Shown here piece after piece: positions 53,373 to 60,475 of a DNA stretch of 64,000 bases. This stretch comes from Hyphococcus luteus. GTDB lineage: Bacteria; Pseudomonadota; Alphaproteobacteria; Caulobacterales; Parvularculaceae. Position 1 is the stretch's first letter. Each line of letters begins with the position of its first letter. The stretch lies in assembly GCF_002943565.1 (NCBI RefSeq), contig NZ_PJCH01000005.1:1-64000 (forward strand). Reading direction: 5' to 3'. The notes beneath the pieces were generated by a model. The model saw only the letters and a program-made list of their open reading frames with translations. It was not told where the DNA came from and did not search any database. Made by a program: the position numbers and the translations under genes.

Positions 53373-54197
53373 ATGCTGATCCTTCTCTCCCCCGCCAAGA
53401 ACATGAATTTCGACCCCGCCGCCGGCGCGCCGCGCGCGACGAAGCCTTTATTCCTGAAAGACGCGGGCGCGCTTTCCGAAACCACCAAGAAACTGACCCG
53501 CGGCAAGATCAAGTCGCTGATGGGGATTTCCGAAAAACTCGCGGATCTCAATTACGAGCGCTTTCAGGCCTTCGATGCGGACGGCAAGTCTGAAAGTTCG
53601 AAACAGGCGGCGCTCGCCTTTAACGGCGACGTCTATCTCGGGCTCGAGGCGGAAAGCCTGTCGAAAGAGGATCTGAAATTCGCGCAGGATCATCTGCGCA
53701 TTCTTTCGGGACTTTACGGGCTCCTGCGCCCGCTCGACGCGATCCAGCCTTATCGCCTGGAAATGGGCTCGAAGCTGAAAAATCCGCGCGGGAGCAATCT
53801 CTATGAGTTCTGGGGCGACAAGATTTCAAAGGAAATCGACAAGGCGCTGAAAGGCCACGAAGACCCCACGGTGGTGAACCTCGCCTCCAACGAATATTTC
53901 AGCGCGGTCGACAAAAAGGCGCTGAAAGCCCCGGTCGTCACCCCGGTCTTCCGGGAGGTGAAAGACGGCCAGGCCAAGACCGTGATGTTCTACGCCAAGC
54001 GCGCCCGGGGCATGATGGCCCGCTGGGCGGCGCAGAACCGGCTCGAGCGCGCCGAGGACCTCAAAAAGTTCGACGTCGAGGGCTACAAATTCCAGCCCGG
54101 CGACAGCACGGCGGATCAATGGGTCTTCACCCGGCCCCAGCCAACGCCGAAAAAGCCCGCGACGAAGAAGAAAGCGCCGGCGAAAGCCAGGGCCTGA
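53373..54197 (+). CDS. yaaA: Peroxide stress protein YaaA (DUF328/UPF0246)
   Basis: 274 residues. It has the family start MLILLSPAKNMNFD, then LMGISEKLADLNYERFQAFD, FNGDVYLGLEAESLS, LRILSGLYGLLRPLDAIQPY with RLEMGSKL, VNLASNEYFSAVD, and VMFYAKRARGMMARW. YaaA lowers intracellular free iron and oxidative DNA damage during peroxide stress. The C terminus has a Lys/Ala/Pro-rich tail (PTPKKPATKKKAPAKARA) not needed for the fold. The ATG is fixed by the family start. No OxyR-like site was recognised upstream. Confidence 0.93.
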   Translation: MLILLSPAKNMNFDPAAGAPRATKPLFLKDAGALSETTKKLTRGKIKSLMGISEKLADLNYERFQAFDADGKSESSKQAALAFNGDVYLGLEAESLSKEDLKFAQDHLRILSGLYGLLRPLDAIQPYRLEMGSKLKNPRGSNLYEFWGDKISKEIDKALKGHEDPTVVNLASNEYFSAVDKKALKAPVVTPVFREVKDGQAKTVMFYAKRARGMMARWAAQNRLERAEDLKKFDVEGYKFQPGDSTADQWVFTRPQPTPKKPATKKKAPAKARA

Positions 54198-54289
54198 AGA
54201 CGCCGCACATTGCCAAAACCGGCCCAGGGGACCCTTTCGCGGCCCCGGCCCGTCGCAAACAGGCCGTTACAGAACAGGCCGCCAGCCCG

Positions 54290-54370
54290 TCACATATTAA
54301 TGTGACCCCCCCTGGAAATGGCGGAATCACTGGGCTTGCGGGCCCTCATTTTATTACATTAATATGACAA
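54290..54370. promoter_or_regulatory. Two inverted palindromic boxes upstream of a small membrane gene
   Basis: TCACATATTAATGTGA (54290-54305) has perfect 6-bp arms. About 45 bp on, TTACATTAATATGACA (54354-54369) is the same box inverted with 3 mismatches. They lie 25-105 bp upstream of the promoter of the 49-residue membrane protein. They could be regulator sites; the factor is unknown. Confidence 0.4.
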
Positions 54371-54394
54371 AAGCGCAGTATTTGCGCTTCGCTC

Positions 54395-54423
54395 TTGACT
54401 TTGCGCACCCGGTGCGCCATATT
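54395..54423 (+). promoter_or_regulatory. Sigma-70-like promoter with internal palindrome
   Basis: TTGACT (54395-54400), a 17-bp spacer and CATATT (54418-54423). The spacer is occupied by GCGCACC-C-GGTGCGC (54403-54417), a perfect 7-bp inverted repeat, a position typical for a repressor or a spacer-binding activator. It drives the small gene at 54501. Confidence 0.65.
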
Positions 54424-54500
54424 CATGACAGTTTTATGACGGGCCCTAAAACAAGAAAGGCGATCTCGCCCAGAACATGCGGCCCGGAGGAGTATTAGGT

Positions 54501-54650
54501 ATGGCGATTACATCGACCCCAGCGGATTACGCCGCCCCCGAAGTGAAGCTCGGCCCGAAAGTGGCGCTCGCCGCATTTTACATTCTGATCGGCATCGTCG
54601 CGATGGCCGTGGCCGTCCCGGCCGCGTTCGCCACATTCGGCGCGTCCTGA
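54501..54650 (+). CDS. 49-residue membrane protein
   Basis: MAITSTPADYAAPEVKLGPK is followed by a single strong hydrophobic segment (VALAAFYILIGIVAMAVAV) and PAAFATFGAS. GGAGGAGTATTAGGT precedes the ATG with good spacing. The gene has its own promoter (54395-54423) and terminator (54699-54728), so it is a well-bounded unit that automatic gene finders may miss. I recognise no family. A single-pass inner-membrane peptide, such as a small regulator or stabiliser of a larger membrane complex, is the simplest view; no toxin-like features or antisense RNA were identified. Confidence 0.75.
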   Translation: MAITSTPADYAAPEVKLGPKVALAAFYILIGIVAMAVAVPAAFATFGAS

Positions 54651-54698
54651 TCGGCAAAGCCCGGGCGCGATGATCCGCGCCTTGAAAAAACAGACCAA

Positions 54699-54728
54699 AA
54701 AAGGCCCGCCAAAATGGCGGGCCTTTTT
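54699..54728. terminator. Bidirectional rho-independent terminator
   Basis: GGCCCGCC (54703-54710), loop aaaat, GGCGGGCC (54716-54723) flanked by A-run and T-run. It serves both the 49-residue membrane gene and the convergent dipeptidase. Confidence 0.92.
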
Positions 54729-54741
54729 CGTCAGGAAGCGC

Positions 54742-55893
54742 CTATTGCGCCGGGAGATTTTCCAGAAAGAACCGCACGGCGTTTTCGCCCATGACGGCGC
54801 GGATGGTTTCATTGTCTAGGCCGGCGTCCATCAGCGCCTGCGTAATCGCGGCGAGCTCCGACGCATCCAAAGCCGTCGTCACGGCGCCGTCGAAATCGGA
54901 GCCGAGCGCCACATGATCAGCGCCGAGAAGCCCGACCCCGTATAGGATTTCGGCCGCGATCCCTTCCGGACTGGTGGCGCAGGCCGCCGCCTCCCAATAG
55001 CCGACGCCGACAAGCCCGCCATGATCGGCGATCGCCTTCATGAGATCGTCGGGAATATTGCGCGCCGTGTCACAATGGCCCTTGAGCCCTGTATGGGAAA
55101 CGATCACAGGCTTGCTGCTGCGCGCGAGCACGTCGCGCACCACCGCCTCGGACGCATGGGCGAGGTCGATGACGACGCCTTGCGCGACCGCCGCATCTAC
55201 CGCTTGTTCGCCAAACTCGGTGAGCCCGGCGCCGGATTGTCCGTGGAGCGAACCGCCGAGCTCGTTGTCGAAGAAATGCTGCAACCCCATGACGCGCACG
55301 CCCTGATCGTAAAGCCTGGCGATATTCGCAAGATCGCCTTCGAGGGGGTGGGCGCCTTCGATGCCGTAAATCCCGGCGAGCTTGTCTTCATCAAGGGCGC
55401 GTTGAAGATCGGCGCTGCTCCGTACAAAGATGAATCGGTCCGGCGCATCTTTTTCGAGCTTAGCAAGACGCCCGGCCTGATACGCGGCGCGTTCGTAAAT
55501 CGAAAACCAGGTGCGGGGCGGCCAGGCTTGCGCCGCCATCAGCAAGGTGAGCTGATCGCTGTCGGCCGCATTCTCGTCTAGGTTCATGTTTTTCGGAACT
55601 TTGGTCACCGCCGTGAAGACCTGAAGCGCAACGCCGCCTTCGCGAAGACGCACGAGATCGGTCTGGCCGCGCGACTGGCGTTTCGCCGGATCGCGTTTCC
55701 AGAGCAGCGTGTCGGCGTGAAGATCGGCGATGGGAATGGTTTTATGCAGCGCGCGCGCCGCGGCGCTCACTTTATAAGCTCCGTGCGGCAGGACCACATT
55801 GGTCTTCGCATCGAAGCGCCCCGGCAGAACGCCGAAGAAAACATAAGCGCCTGCGGCCAGCAGCGCCGCCAGAACCAGACCGACCCATTTCAT
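54742..55893 (-). CDS. Membrane dipeptidase (renal dipeptidase, M19 family)
   Basis: 383 residues. An N-terminal membrane anchor or signal (MKWVGLVLAALLAAGAYVFF) is followed by a zinc amidohydrolase of the M19 type: IADLHADTLLWKR (first metal site HxD), GIYGIEGAHPLEGD (Glu ligand), VVIDLAHASEAVVRDV and VIVSHTGLKGHCDTARNIPD (His ligands), and HVALGSDFDGAV (Asp). It cleaves dipeptides with broad side-chain tolerance in the periplasm. ATG 55893 has GGGGGAGAGG upstream and the leader fixes it; an open frame to 55998 is not needed. It ends at the bidirectional terminator. Confidence 0.93.
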   Translation of the reverse strand: MKWVGLVLAALLAAGAYVFFGVLPGRFDAKTNVVLPHGAYKVSAAARALHKTIPIADLHADTLLWKRDPAKRQSRGQTDLVRLREGGVALQVFTAVTKVPKNMNLDENAADSDQLTLLMAAQAWPPRTWFSIYERAAYQAGRLAKLEKDAPDRFIFVRSSADLQRALDEDKLAGIYGIEGAHPLEGDLANIARLYDQGVRVMGLQHFFDNELGGSLHGQSGAGLTEFGEQAVDAAVAQGVVIDLAHASEAVVRDVLARSSKPVIVSHTGLKGHCDTARNIPDDLMKAIADHGGLVGVGYWEAAACATSPEGIAAEILYGVGLLGADHVALGSDFDGAVTTALDASELAAITQALMDAGLDNETIRAVMGENAVRFFLENLPAQ

Positions 55894-56081
55894 GACGCCT
55901 CTCCCCCTTTTTTGGAAAGGAGAATGACGCGGCCCAAACGCACGGTCAATAATGAGACGCAGGTAAAATAATCCCCCTCCGAACCATTCCCTTCTCAAGG
56001 GGGAGGCATAGCGAAGCAGCCACCTTCACCTCCCCTTGCAAAAGGGAGGTCGGAAATCGCCGCACAATTTCCGGGTGGGGA

Positions 56082-56684
56082 TCACGCAGACGAAAATAGC
56101 GACAGTGATTTCATATCCGCCGCCTCGTCCACATCGCGCAAGGTTTCGAGCATCGCCGCGTCGAACGAGGCCGGCAGGGTTTTCAGCGTGTCCGCGAGCG
56201 CGTGTTTCGTGGACCAGCGCACGCCGTTGAAGAGATCCGGCGAAGACCTGCGGCGGTTGAGGCCGACAAGCCAGTAACCGCCGTCTTCCGCCGGGCCGAA
56301 GACCGCATCGGCGCCGTTGAGCGCCCTGAATGCGCCCCGCAAATGCCGCGCGCGCAGGCCCGGCGCGTCGGCGCCGATGATCACCGCCGGACCTGGCGGC
56401 GCTTTTTCGAAGGCGCGGGCCATGCGGGCGCCGAGATCGCCCGGTCCCTGGGCCATGCGCGGCATATGCGCAGGCCAGAATCGCGCGGTTATATGCACGG
56501 CGCCCGGCGGATCGACAGCGAGCATCGCATCCCATTCGCCTTTCAGGCTTTCGGCGATGGTTCGCTGCGTTAAGACGCGAAAGAGCGCCGCAGCCCTTCC
56601 ATAGCCGATCTCCGCGCCAAGACGGGTTTTCACCCGTCCCGCAACCGGCGCCTTGACGAAGACGATGACGGTCCCGCGCCTCAC
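56082..56684 (-). CDS. TIGR04282-type glycosyltransferase (DUF2064)
   Basis: 200 residues of the small CofC/glycosyltransferase-A-like group: VIVFVKAPVAGRVKTRLGAE at the start, AVIIGADAPGLRARHLRGAF and GADAVFGPAEDGGYWLVGLN in the middle. In databases this group is named for arsenosugar biosynthesis, but most members are found without arsenic genes. It is the second gene of a two-gene unit and overlaps the TIGR04283-type gene by 4 bp (ATGA), the usual pairing. Cytoplasmic, nucleotide-sugar dependent; the product is unknown. Confidence 0.88.
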   Translation of the reverse strand: MRRGTVIVFVKAPVAGRVKTRLGAEIGYGRAAALFRVLTQRTIAESLKGEWDAMLAVDPPGAVHITARFWPAHMPRMAQGPGDLGARMARAFEKAPPGPAVIIGADAPGLRARHLRGAFRALNGADAVFGPAEDGGYWLVGLNRRRSSPDLFNGVRWSTKHALADTLKTLPASFDAAMLETLRDVDEAADMKSLSLFSSA

Positions 56685-57367
56685 CGGTAAGCCTTCGCCA
56701 GCGCTTCCGGCGACGCGCCGAGAAAATAGCGCGTCAGGATCGTCAGGTTCTTGATAACCCGCCGGAGATAGCCGTCGCGCTCATAACGCTCGGCGGAGGT
56801 GACGGCCTTCGCCTTCAGGACAATGAGCGCGCCGCCGCCTTTTGCTTTCGTCAGCTGACGGATGAATTCCACATCCTCCATCAGCGGCATGTCGGCGTAA
56901 CCGCCAAGCGCCTCATAAAGCGCTTTCGAAACAAGCAAGCCCTGATCGCCGTAAGGCGTTTTCAAAACCCTTGTGCGCGCCATGGCGCCGGCGGCGACGA
57001 GCGCGGGCGCGAAGCCTTTGGCGTCGAAGCAAAGCGTGAATACCGCCGCGCCTTCCGGGTTATCCTTGATGAACGCCGCCGCCTCTGCGGCCCAGCCCTC
57101 CTCCAGCACCGTATCGGCGTGAAGAAAGAGCAGCCAGTCGCCCTTAGCCGCCGCCGCGCCCGCCTTCAACTGCCCGCCCCGGCCCGGCGGCGCGGTCATA
57201 AGCTTCGCGCCGAACCCGTCCGCAATCTCGCCTGTTTTATCCGACGAGCCGCCGTCGACGACGATCACTTCTTTCACGAGCCCGTCGAGCGCCGGCGCCA
57301 CCAGCGCGTCGAGACAGGGCGCCAGGCGGGCTTCAGCATTCAAAGCAGGAATAACGACGGAGATCAT
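56681..57367 (-). CDS. TIGR04283-type family 2 glycosyltransferase
   Basis: 228 residues: ISVVIPALNAEARLAPCLDA at the start, VKEVIVVDGGSSDKTGEIAD (nucleotide-sugar pocket), GDWLLFLHADTVLEEGWAAE (DxD-like HAD), then TPYGDQGLLVSKALYEALGG and PLMEDVEFIRQLTKAKGGGA. A typical GT-A enzyme, paired with the DUF2064 protein through a 4-bp overlap. The pair is widespread in proteobacteria and presumed to build a small sugar derivative. No arsenic methylation gene is visible nearby, so an arsenosugar role cannot be claimed. Confidence 0.9.
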   Translation of the reverse strand: MISVVIPALNAEARLAPCLDALVAPALDGLVKEVIVVDGGSSDKTGEIADGFGAKLMTAPPGRGGQLKAGAAAAKGDWLLFLHADTVLEEGWAAEAAAFIKDNPEGAAVFTLCFDAKGFAPALVAAGAMARTRVLKTPYGDQGLLVSKALYEALGGYADMPLMEDVEFIRQLTKAKGGGALIVLKAKAVTSAERYERDGYLRRVIKNLTILTRYFLGASPEALAKAYR

Positions 57368-57437
57368 GGGGCTTGGCTATAGCGGCGCGTGAGCGGCCTG
57401 TCGCGCCCCCGCCTCATCGAAATCGTGTGAGCCGCGC

Positions 57438-57587
57438 CTAACAGCCGCGGCGCGGGGAGCGCCCGCCAAGGGCGATGAACACCGCAACGCCGAGCGCAAA
57501 AGCGACGGCGAAATCATTCAGCGCGGCCGCCATTCCCAGCATGACGGCGGCGGACAACAGGCCGGCGATGATACGCGGGATTTTCAT
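57438..57587 (-). CDS. 49-residue hydrophobic protein
   Basis: MKIPRIIAGLLSAAVMLGMA, ALNDFAVAFALGVAVFIALG and a basic end GGRSPRRGC: two short hydrophobic stretches likely forming a hairpin in the membrane. AGAGGAGAAACGC precedes the ATG. It is the last gene of the leftward XRE operon, 28 bp after the 57-residue gene. The length and strong ribosome-binding site support a real gene; no family is known to me. Confidence 0.7.
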   Translation of the reverse strand: MKIPRIIAGLLSAAVMLGMAAALNDFAVAFALGVAVFIALGGRSPRRGC

Positions 57588-57615
57588 GCGTTTCTCCTCT
57601 TTAAAATGAATCCTG

Positions 57616-57789
57616 TCAGAGCCCGGGCGCCCGGAAAAACAGCGGCAGGCGCGGATCGAGCTTGCCGCCTTCGATAAGCGCCGAGGGCTCCTCCAGACCG
57701 AGCCGGTCGAGGCGCGTCAGGGCCGACGCTGCGGCGGCGGCGAGCACGGCCGCGACGAGACAGGCGGCGACGGACAAAAGGGTTTTCAT
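57616..57789 (-). CDS. 57-residue secreted or anchored peptide
   Basis: MKTLLSVAACLVAAVLAAAA followed by SALTRLDRLGLEEPSALIEG and KLDPRLPLFFRAPGL: a signal/anchor helix with a 35-residue exported tail. Its ATG overlaps the stop of the XRE regulator by 4 bp (ATGA), so it is translationally coupled to it. I recognise no family. Coupling to a regulator and a membrane protein suggests a role in the same small signalling unit. Confidence 0.68.
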   Translation of the reverse strand: MKTLLSVAACLVAAVLAAAAASALTRLDRLGLEEPSALIEGGKLDPRLPLFFRAPGL

Positions 57790-57992
57790 TCAGTCTCTCC
57801 CGTTCCGGGCGTGAAAATATTTTCGATGGCGAGGCCGAAGACGCGCGCGATCTTGAAAGCGAGCGGCAAGGAAGGATCGTATTTGCCGCGCTCCAGCGAG
57901 TTCACGGTCTGGCGCGAGACGTCGAGCTTTTCCGCAAGGTCGGCCTGGGACCAGCGCCTTTCCATACGGAGCTCTTTCAGGCGGTTCTCCAT
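57786..57992 (-). CDS. XRE-family helix-turn-helix regulator, short form
   Basis: 68 residues, almost only a Cro/C1-type HTH: MENRLKELRMERRWSQADLA, EKLDVSRQTVNSLERGKYDP and SLPLAFKIARVFGLAIENIF. The form resembles YozG/YvaO-like short regulators that accompany a membrane protein. ATG 57992 immediately follows the upstream gene's TGA (1 bp between), while longer frames have no start signal. It is probably translated with the upstream membrane protein and autoregulates the operon from the promoter at 58456-58484. Confidence 0.9.
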   Translation of the reverse strand: MENRLKELRMERRWSQADLAEKLDVSRQTVNSLERGKYDPSLPLAFKIARVFGLAIENIFTPGTGETE

Positions 57993-57993
57993 C

Positions 57994-58392
57994 TCAGCAG
58001 TCCCGCCCGCCGAGTGCATAGCGGACGCCGCCCCAAATCCCGATGAGAACCGGGCCAAGCCACATCATGTCGTCTTCGAAATTCATAACGCCGAAGCGCC
58101 GCAGGAAACCGAGCGTAATGGCGAGCAAAATCCCGATGACCAGAGTCAGCGCGGCCGCATTCGCCGTCACGCGCCGCTGCATTTCGTCCATGTTCCGGTA
58201 AAAGCGGAAAAAGGCGGCGGCCGCGAGCAGGATCGGCGCAACCGGCGCGAGCGCCAGCGCGATCAGCAGCGGACCGGGCGGCAATGTTTTTGCAAGCGTC
58301 AGCGCCCCGAAAAGAACAATGACGTAAAGCGCCATGGCGGCGAACAACTCAATCGTATAGCGGCGCTTTGCTTTTCTGATGCGTTCCGACAT
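57994..58392 (-). CDS. Integral membrane protein cotranscribed with an XRE regulator
   Basis: 132 residues with four hydrophobic segments (YTIELFAAMALYVIVLFGAL, LLIALALAPVAPILLAAAAF, NAAALTLVIGILLAITLGFL and WLGPVLIGIWGGVRYAL) and a central charged loop FRFYRNMDEMQRRV. This topology, with 'MDE..R.' after TM2, matches the small membrane proteins found upstream of short XRE regulators in many proteobacteria. AAAAAGGAGCGCTTCC precedes ATG 58392. The biological signal is unknown. Confidence 0.8.
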   Translation of the reverse strand: MSERIRKAKRRYTIELFAAMALYVIVLFGALTLAKTLPPGPLLIALALAPVAPILLAAAAFFRFYRNMDEMQRRVTANAAALTLVIGILLAITLGFLRRFGVMNFEDDMMWLGPVLIGIWGGVRYALGGRDC

Positions 58393-58455
58393 GGAAGCGC
58401 TCCTTTTTATCTTTACACGAATGATTTGCGTCATCGTTGCCTGTCAAACAAGCTG

Positions 58456-58484
58456 GACATATCCGGGCGCGCCGCCCCTGTCAA
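58456..58484 (-). promoter_or_regulatory. Promoter of the XRE operon
   Basis: On the minus strand TTGACA (58484-58479), 17-bp spacer, TATGTC (58461-58456), 64 bp before the membrane-protein start. A second TTGACA-like copy and the imperfect inverted repeat gtcaag...cttgtc (58480-58495) overlap it, and may be the XRE operator. Confidence 0.6.
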
Positions 58485-58567
58485 GCACACTTGTCTTTTC
58501 CGGCGCCTCCGGCGCTTGGGCAAAAAATGTTCTTGATTTGTTCTAATTCGCTGGCTAGCGTCAAGCC

Positions 58568-59746
58568 ATGGCCCGCGCCGCGCACCTTTCCTTCCGCCCT
58601 TCCCGCCCCTCCGCCGCCTCCGGAGAAAGGGGGGACGCCGTCTCCGGTTCCGCCGCCAACCCCGGAGCGCAACACACAAGGGCGACCGCCCAGGGGAAAG
58701 GGCGCGGCGCGCGGTCCAATGACAGCGGGCGTTACGAAAAGGACCGGCGCGAAGAGCTTTATGACGGCTGGGACCTCGAGGAAGAGCTGCCGCCTTTCAA
58801 AACGGAAGTAACGCTCGAGACGCCGCGCAAGATCGTCACTTTCAACAATTCGCCCTATGTGGGCTTCGACCGCTCGATCAATCCCTATCGCGGCTGCGAG
58901 CATGGCTGCATCTATTGTTTCGCGCGGCCGACCCACGCCTATATGGGCCTGTCGCCCGGGCTCGACTTCGAAACCAAGCTCTACGCGAAACCCTCCGCTC
59001 CCAAACTATTGGAGAAGGAGCTCTCCAATCCGCGCTACCGGCCCATGCCCATCGCCATGGGCACCAACACAGACCCCTATCAGCCGGTGGAGCGCAGGAT
59101 GCAGATCATGCGCGGGATTCTGACCGTCTTTGCGAAGTTCAACCATCCGGTGACGATCCTGACGAAGTCGCAGCTCATCACCCGCGATCTCGATATCCTG
59201 GCGCCCATGGCGGAAAAGAACCTGACCCGCGCCATGATTTCGATCACCACGGAAGACAAGGCGCTCGCCCGCTCCATGGAGCCGCGCGCCTCGGCGCCGA
59301 AATGGCGCTTCGAGGCGATCCGCAAGCTGAGCGAAACGGGAATCGTCACCGGGATCATGACCGGGCCGATGATCCCCGGCCTTAATGATGACGAGATGGA
59401 GACGATCATGGAAAAGGCGGCGTCGCTCGGCGCGACATTCTCCGCCTTTACGATCCTGCGCCTGCCGCTTGAGGTCTCGCCGCTCTTCCAGGAATGGCTC
59501 GAAGCCTATGCGCCGAACCGCGCCAAACGCATCATGCGCCATATCCGCGAAATGAACGGAGGCAAGGATTACGATCCGCAATGGTCGCGCGAGCGCGAAA
59601 TCAAGACGCCCTACGCCCAGCTCATCGCGCAGCGCAACCGCGCCGCCCGCGCGCGCCTCGGTTTCAACCGCGAGCGCGCGTCCCTCGACCTTTCGCGTTT
59701 CCGCGTGCCCGAAACGGTGTCCGGACAAATGGATTTATTCGGATGA
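58568..59746 (+). CDS. PA0069-family radical SAM protein
   Basis: 392 residues. An Arg/Gly/Ser-rich, probably disordered N terminus (first 55 residues) precedes NPYRGCEHGCIYCFARPTHA, which holds the three-Cys [4Fe-4S] motif C-x3-C-x2-C in the CEHGCIYC form. Then come GLDFETKLYAK, MPIAMGTNTDPYQPVERRMQ, ILTKSQLITRDLDIL and GPMIPGLNDDEME, all typical of the PA0069/SplB-related group. SAM is cleaved to a 5'-deoxyadenosyl radical; the substrate of this group is unknown, with nucleic-acid related roles suspected because of the SplB likeness. It is followed by a strong terminator and appears monocistronic. Confidence 0.92.
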   Translation: MARAAHLSFRPSRPSAASGERGDAVSGSAANPGAQHTRATAQGKGRGARSNDSGRYEKDRREELYDGWDLEEELPPFKTEVTLETPRKIVTFNNSPYVGFDRSINPYRGCEHGCIYCFARPTHAYMGLSPGLDFETKLYAKPSAPKLLEKELSNPRYRPMPIAMGTNTDPYQPVERRMQIMRGILTVFAKFNHPVTILTKSQLITRDLDILAPMAEKNLTRAMISITTEDKALARSMEPRASAPKWRFEAIRKLSETGIVTGIMTGPMIPGLNDDEMETIMEKAASLGATFSAFTILRLPLEVSPLFQEWLEAYAPNRAKRIMRHIREMNGGKDYDPQWSREREIKTPYAQLIAQRNRAARARLGFNRERASLDLSRFRVPETVSGQMDLFG

Positions 59747-59838
59747 TGCTCGGGTAGCGTCTAAGTTTGATTTGAGAAGCTTTTCCTGGGGGTTCGCAAA
59801 TGCAAAACCGCCTTCCCCTTATGGGGGAAAATTTAACA

Positions 59839-59868
59839 CGCCGGCTGACTTCTCAGTCGGCGTTTTTT
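59839..59868 (+). terminator. Rho-independent terminator
   Basis: CGCCGGCTGA, short loop, TCAGTCGGCG and seven T residues. One G-T pair in the stem. It ends the radical SAM transcript, or a short RNA of about 100 nt starting after 59750 (see findings). Confidence 0.88.
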
Positions 59869-59884
59869 TGTTGAAGCTTACCCG

Positions 59885-59921
59885 AGGACGGCGGTGATTC
59901 GCTTAATCACACCGCCGTCCA
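59885..59921. repeat. Long imperfect hairpin
   Basis: GGACGGCGGTGATT, loop cgctt, AATCACACCGCCGTCC with one 2-nt bulge, followed by aaaaa. It could act as a terminator on the minus strand (T-run is absent on the plus strand) or as an RNA structural element. Confidence 0.5.
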
Positions 59922-60067
59922 AAAATGACCCGAATATCGTTCTTGGCAGTCCGCAAACGGGTCACTGGGTAAAGGAAGGATGTATCATCCCCTGAACAGG
60001 AAAACGGTACTCTCCCGACGGACTCCCGGCAAGTGCGGACTGCCGCATTTAAAAGGAAGTCTTCCAC

Positions 60068-60292
60068 ATGAAGGAAGTGAAGCCTATCCGCCACATCCGG
60101 CGGCATTCCCCGCCTGTCACACCGGAAATGGCCGCGCAAATGCGGACCATGGTCACCAAACTGGGAATGATGCAACACGATGTCGCCGCGTACTTTGGCG
60201 TCAATCCAGGTCGCGTTAGCGAAGTAGTTAACGGGCATACGTTTGTTGACGTACCACCCGCACCACTTTCGCGGTTGACCTATCTACAATAA
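60068..60292 (+). CDS. Small helix-turn-helix protein
   Basis: 74 residues: MKEVKPIRHIRRHSPPVTPE, then an HTH, MAAQMRTMVTKLGMMQHDVA with AYFGVNPGRVSEVVNGHTF, and a short tail. The helix pattern 'Q.DVA..FGVN.GRVSEV..G' is that of small DNA-binding proteins related to XRE/Cro and of HTH domains in alphaproteobacterial and phage proteins. AAAAGGAAGTC precedes ATG 60068. A terminator follows at 60300, so it is a single-gene unit. The partner and target are unknown; it may be a phage or plasmid leftover. Confidence 0.7.
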   Translation: MKEVKPIRHIRRHSPPVTPEMAAQMRTMVTKLGMMQHDVAAYFGVNPGRVSEVVNGHTFVDVPPAPLSRLTYLQ

Positions 60293-60299
60293 CCCAGTT

Positions 60300-60332
60300 G
60301 CCCCGGTCGTTTCTTGGCCGGGGCTTCTTTTC
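60300..60332 (+). terminator. Rho-independent terminator
   Basis: GCCCCGGTC, loop, GGCCGGGGC and ttctttt, 8 bp after the small HTH gene. Confidence 0.85.
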
Positions 60333-60475
60333 TCGCTTCGTGATAGACATCGGTCATTGCCAAGAGGGCTGTTACATCACACAACGCATCTGTAATGCTC
60401 GCCCCTCGTTGAAAAGACATGCGGCTTCGCCGTACCCTCGCCGGAACGGAAACAACTATTGCGAGGGGTAAGTCC

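Noticed and set aside
56082-57367. Arsenosugar biosynthesis pathway
   Set aside because: The two glycosyltransferases belong to families named for it, but no arsenite methyltransferase or radical SAM arsenosugar gene is adjacent, so the pathway cannot be claimed.
58479-58495. Additional copy of the island palindrome near the XRE promoter
   Set aside because: tgtcaagcacacttgtc shares only the half-site tgtcaa; centre and spacing differ from TGTCAATWATTGACA.
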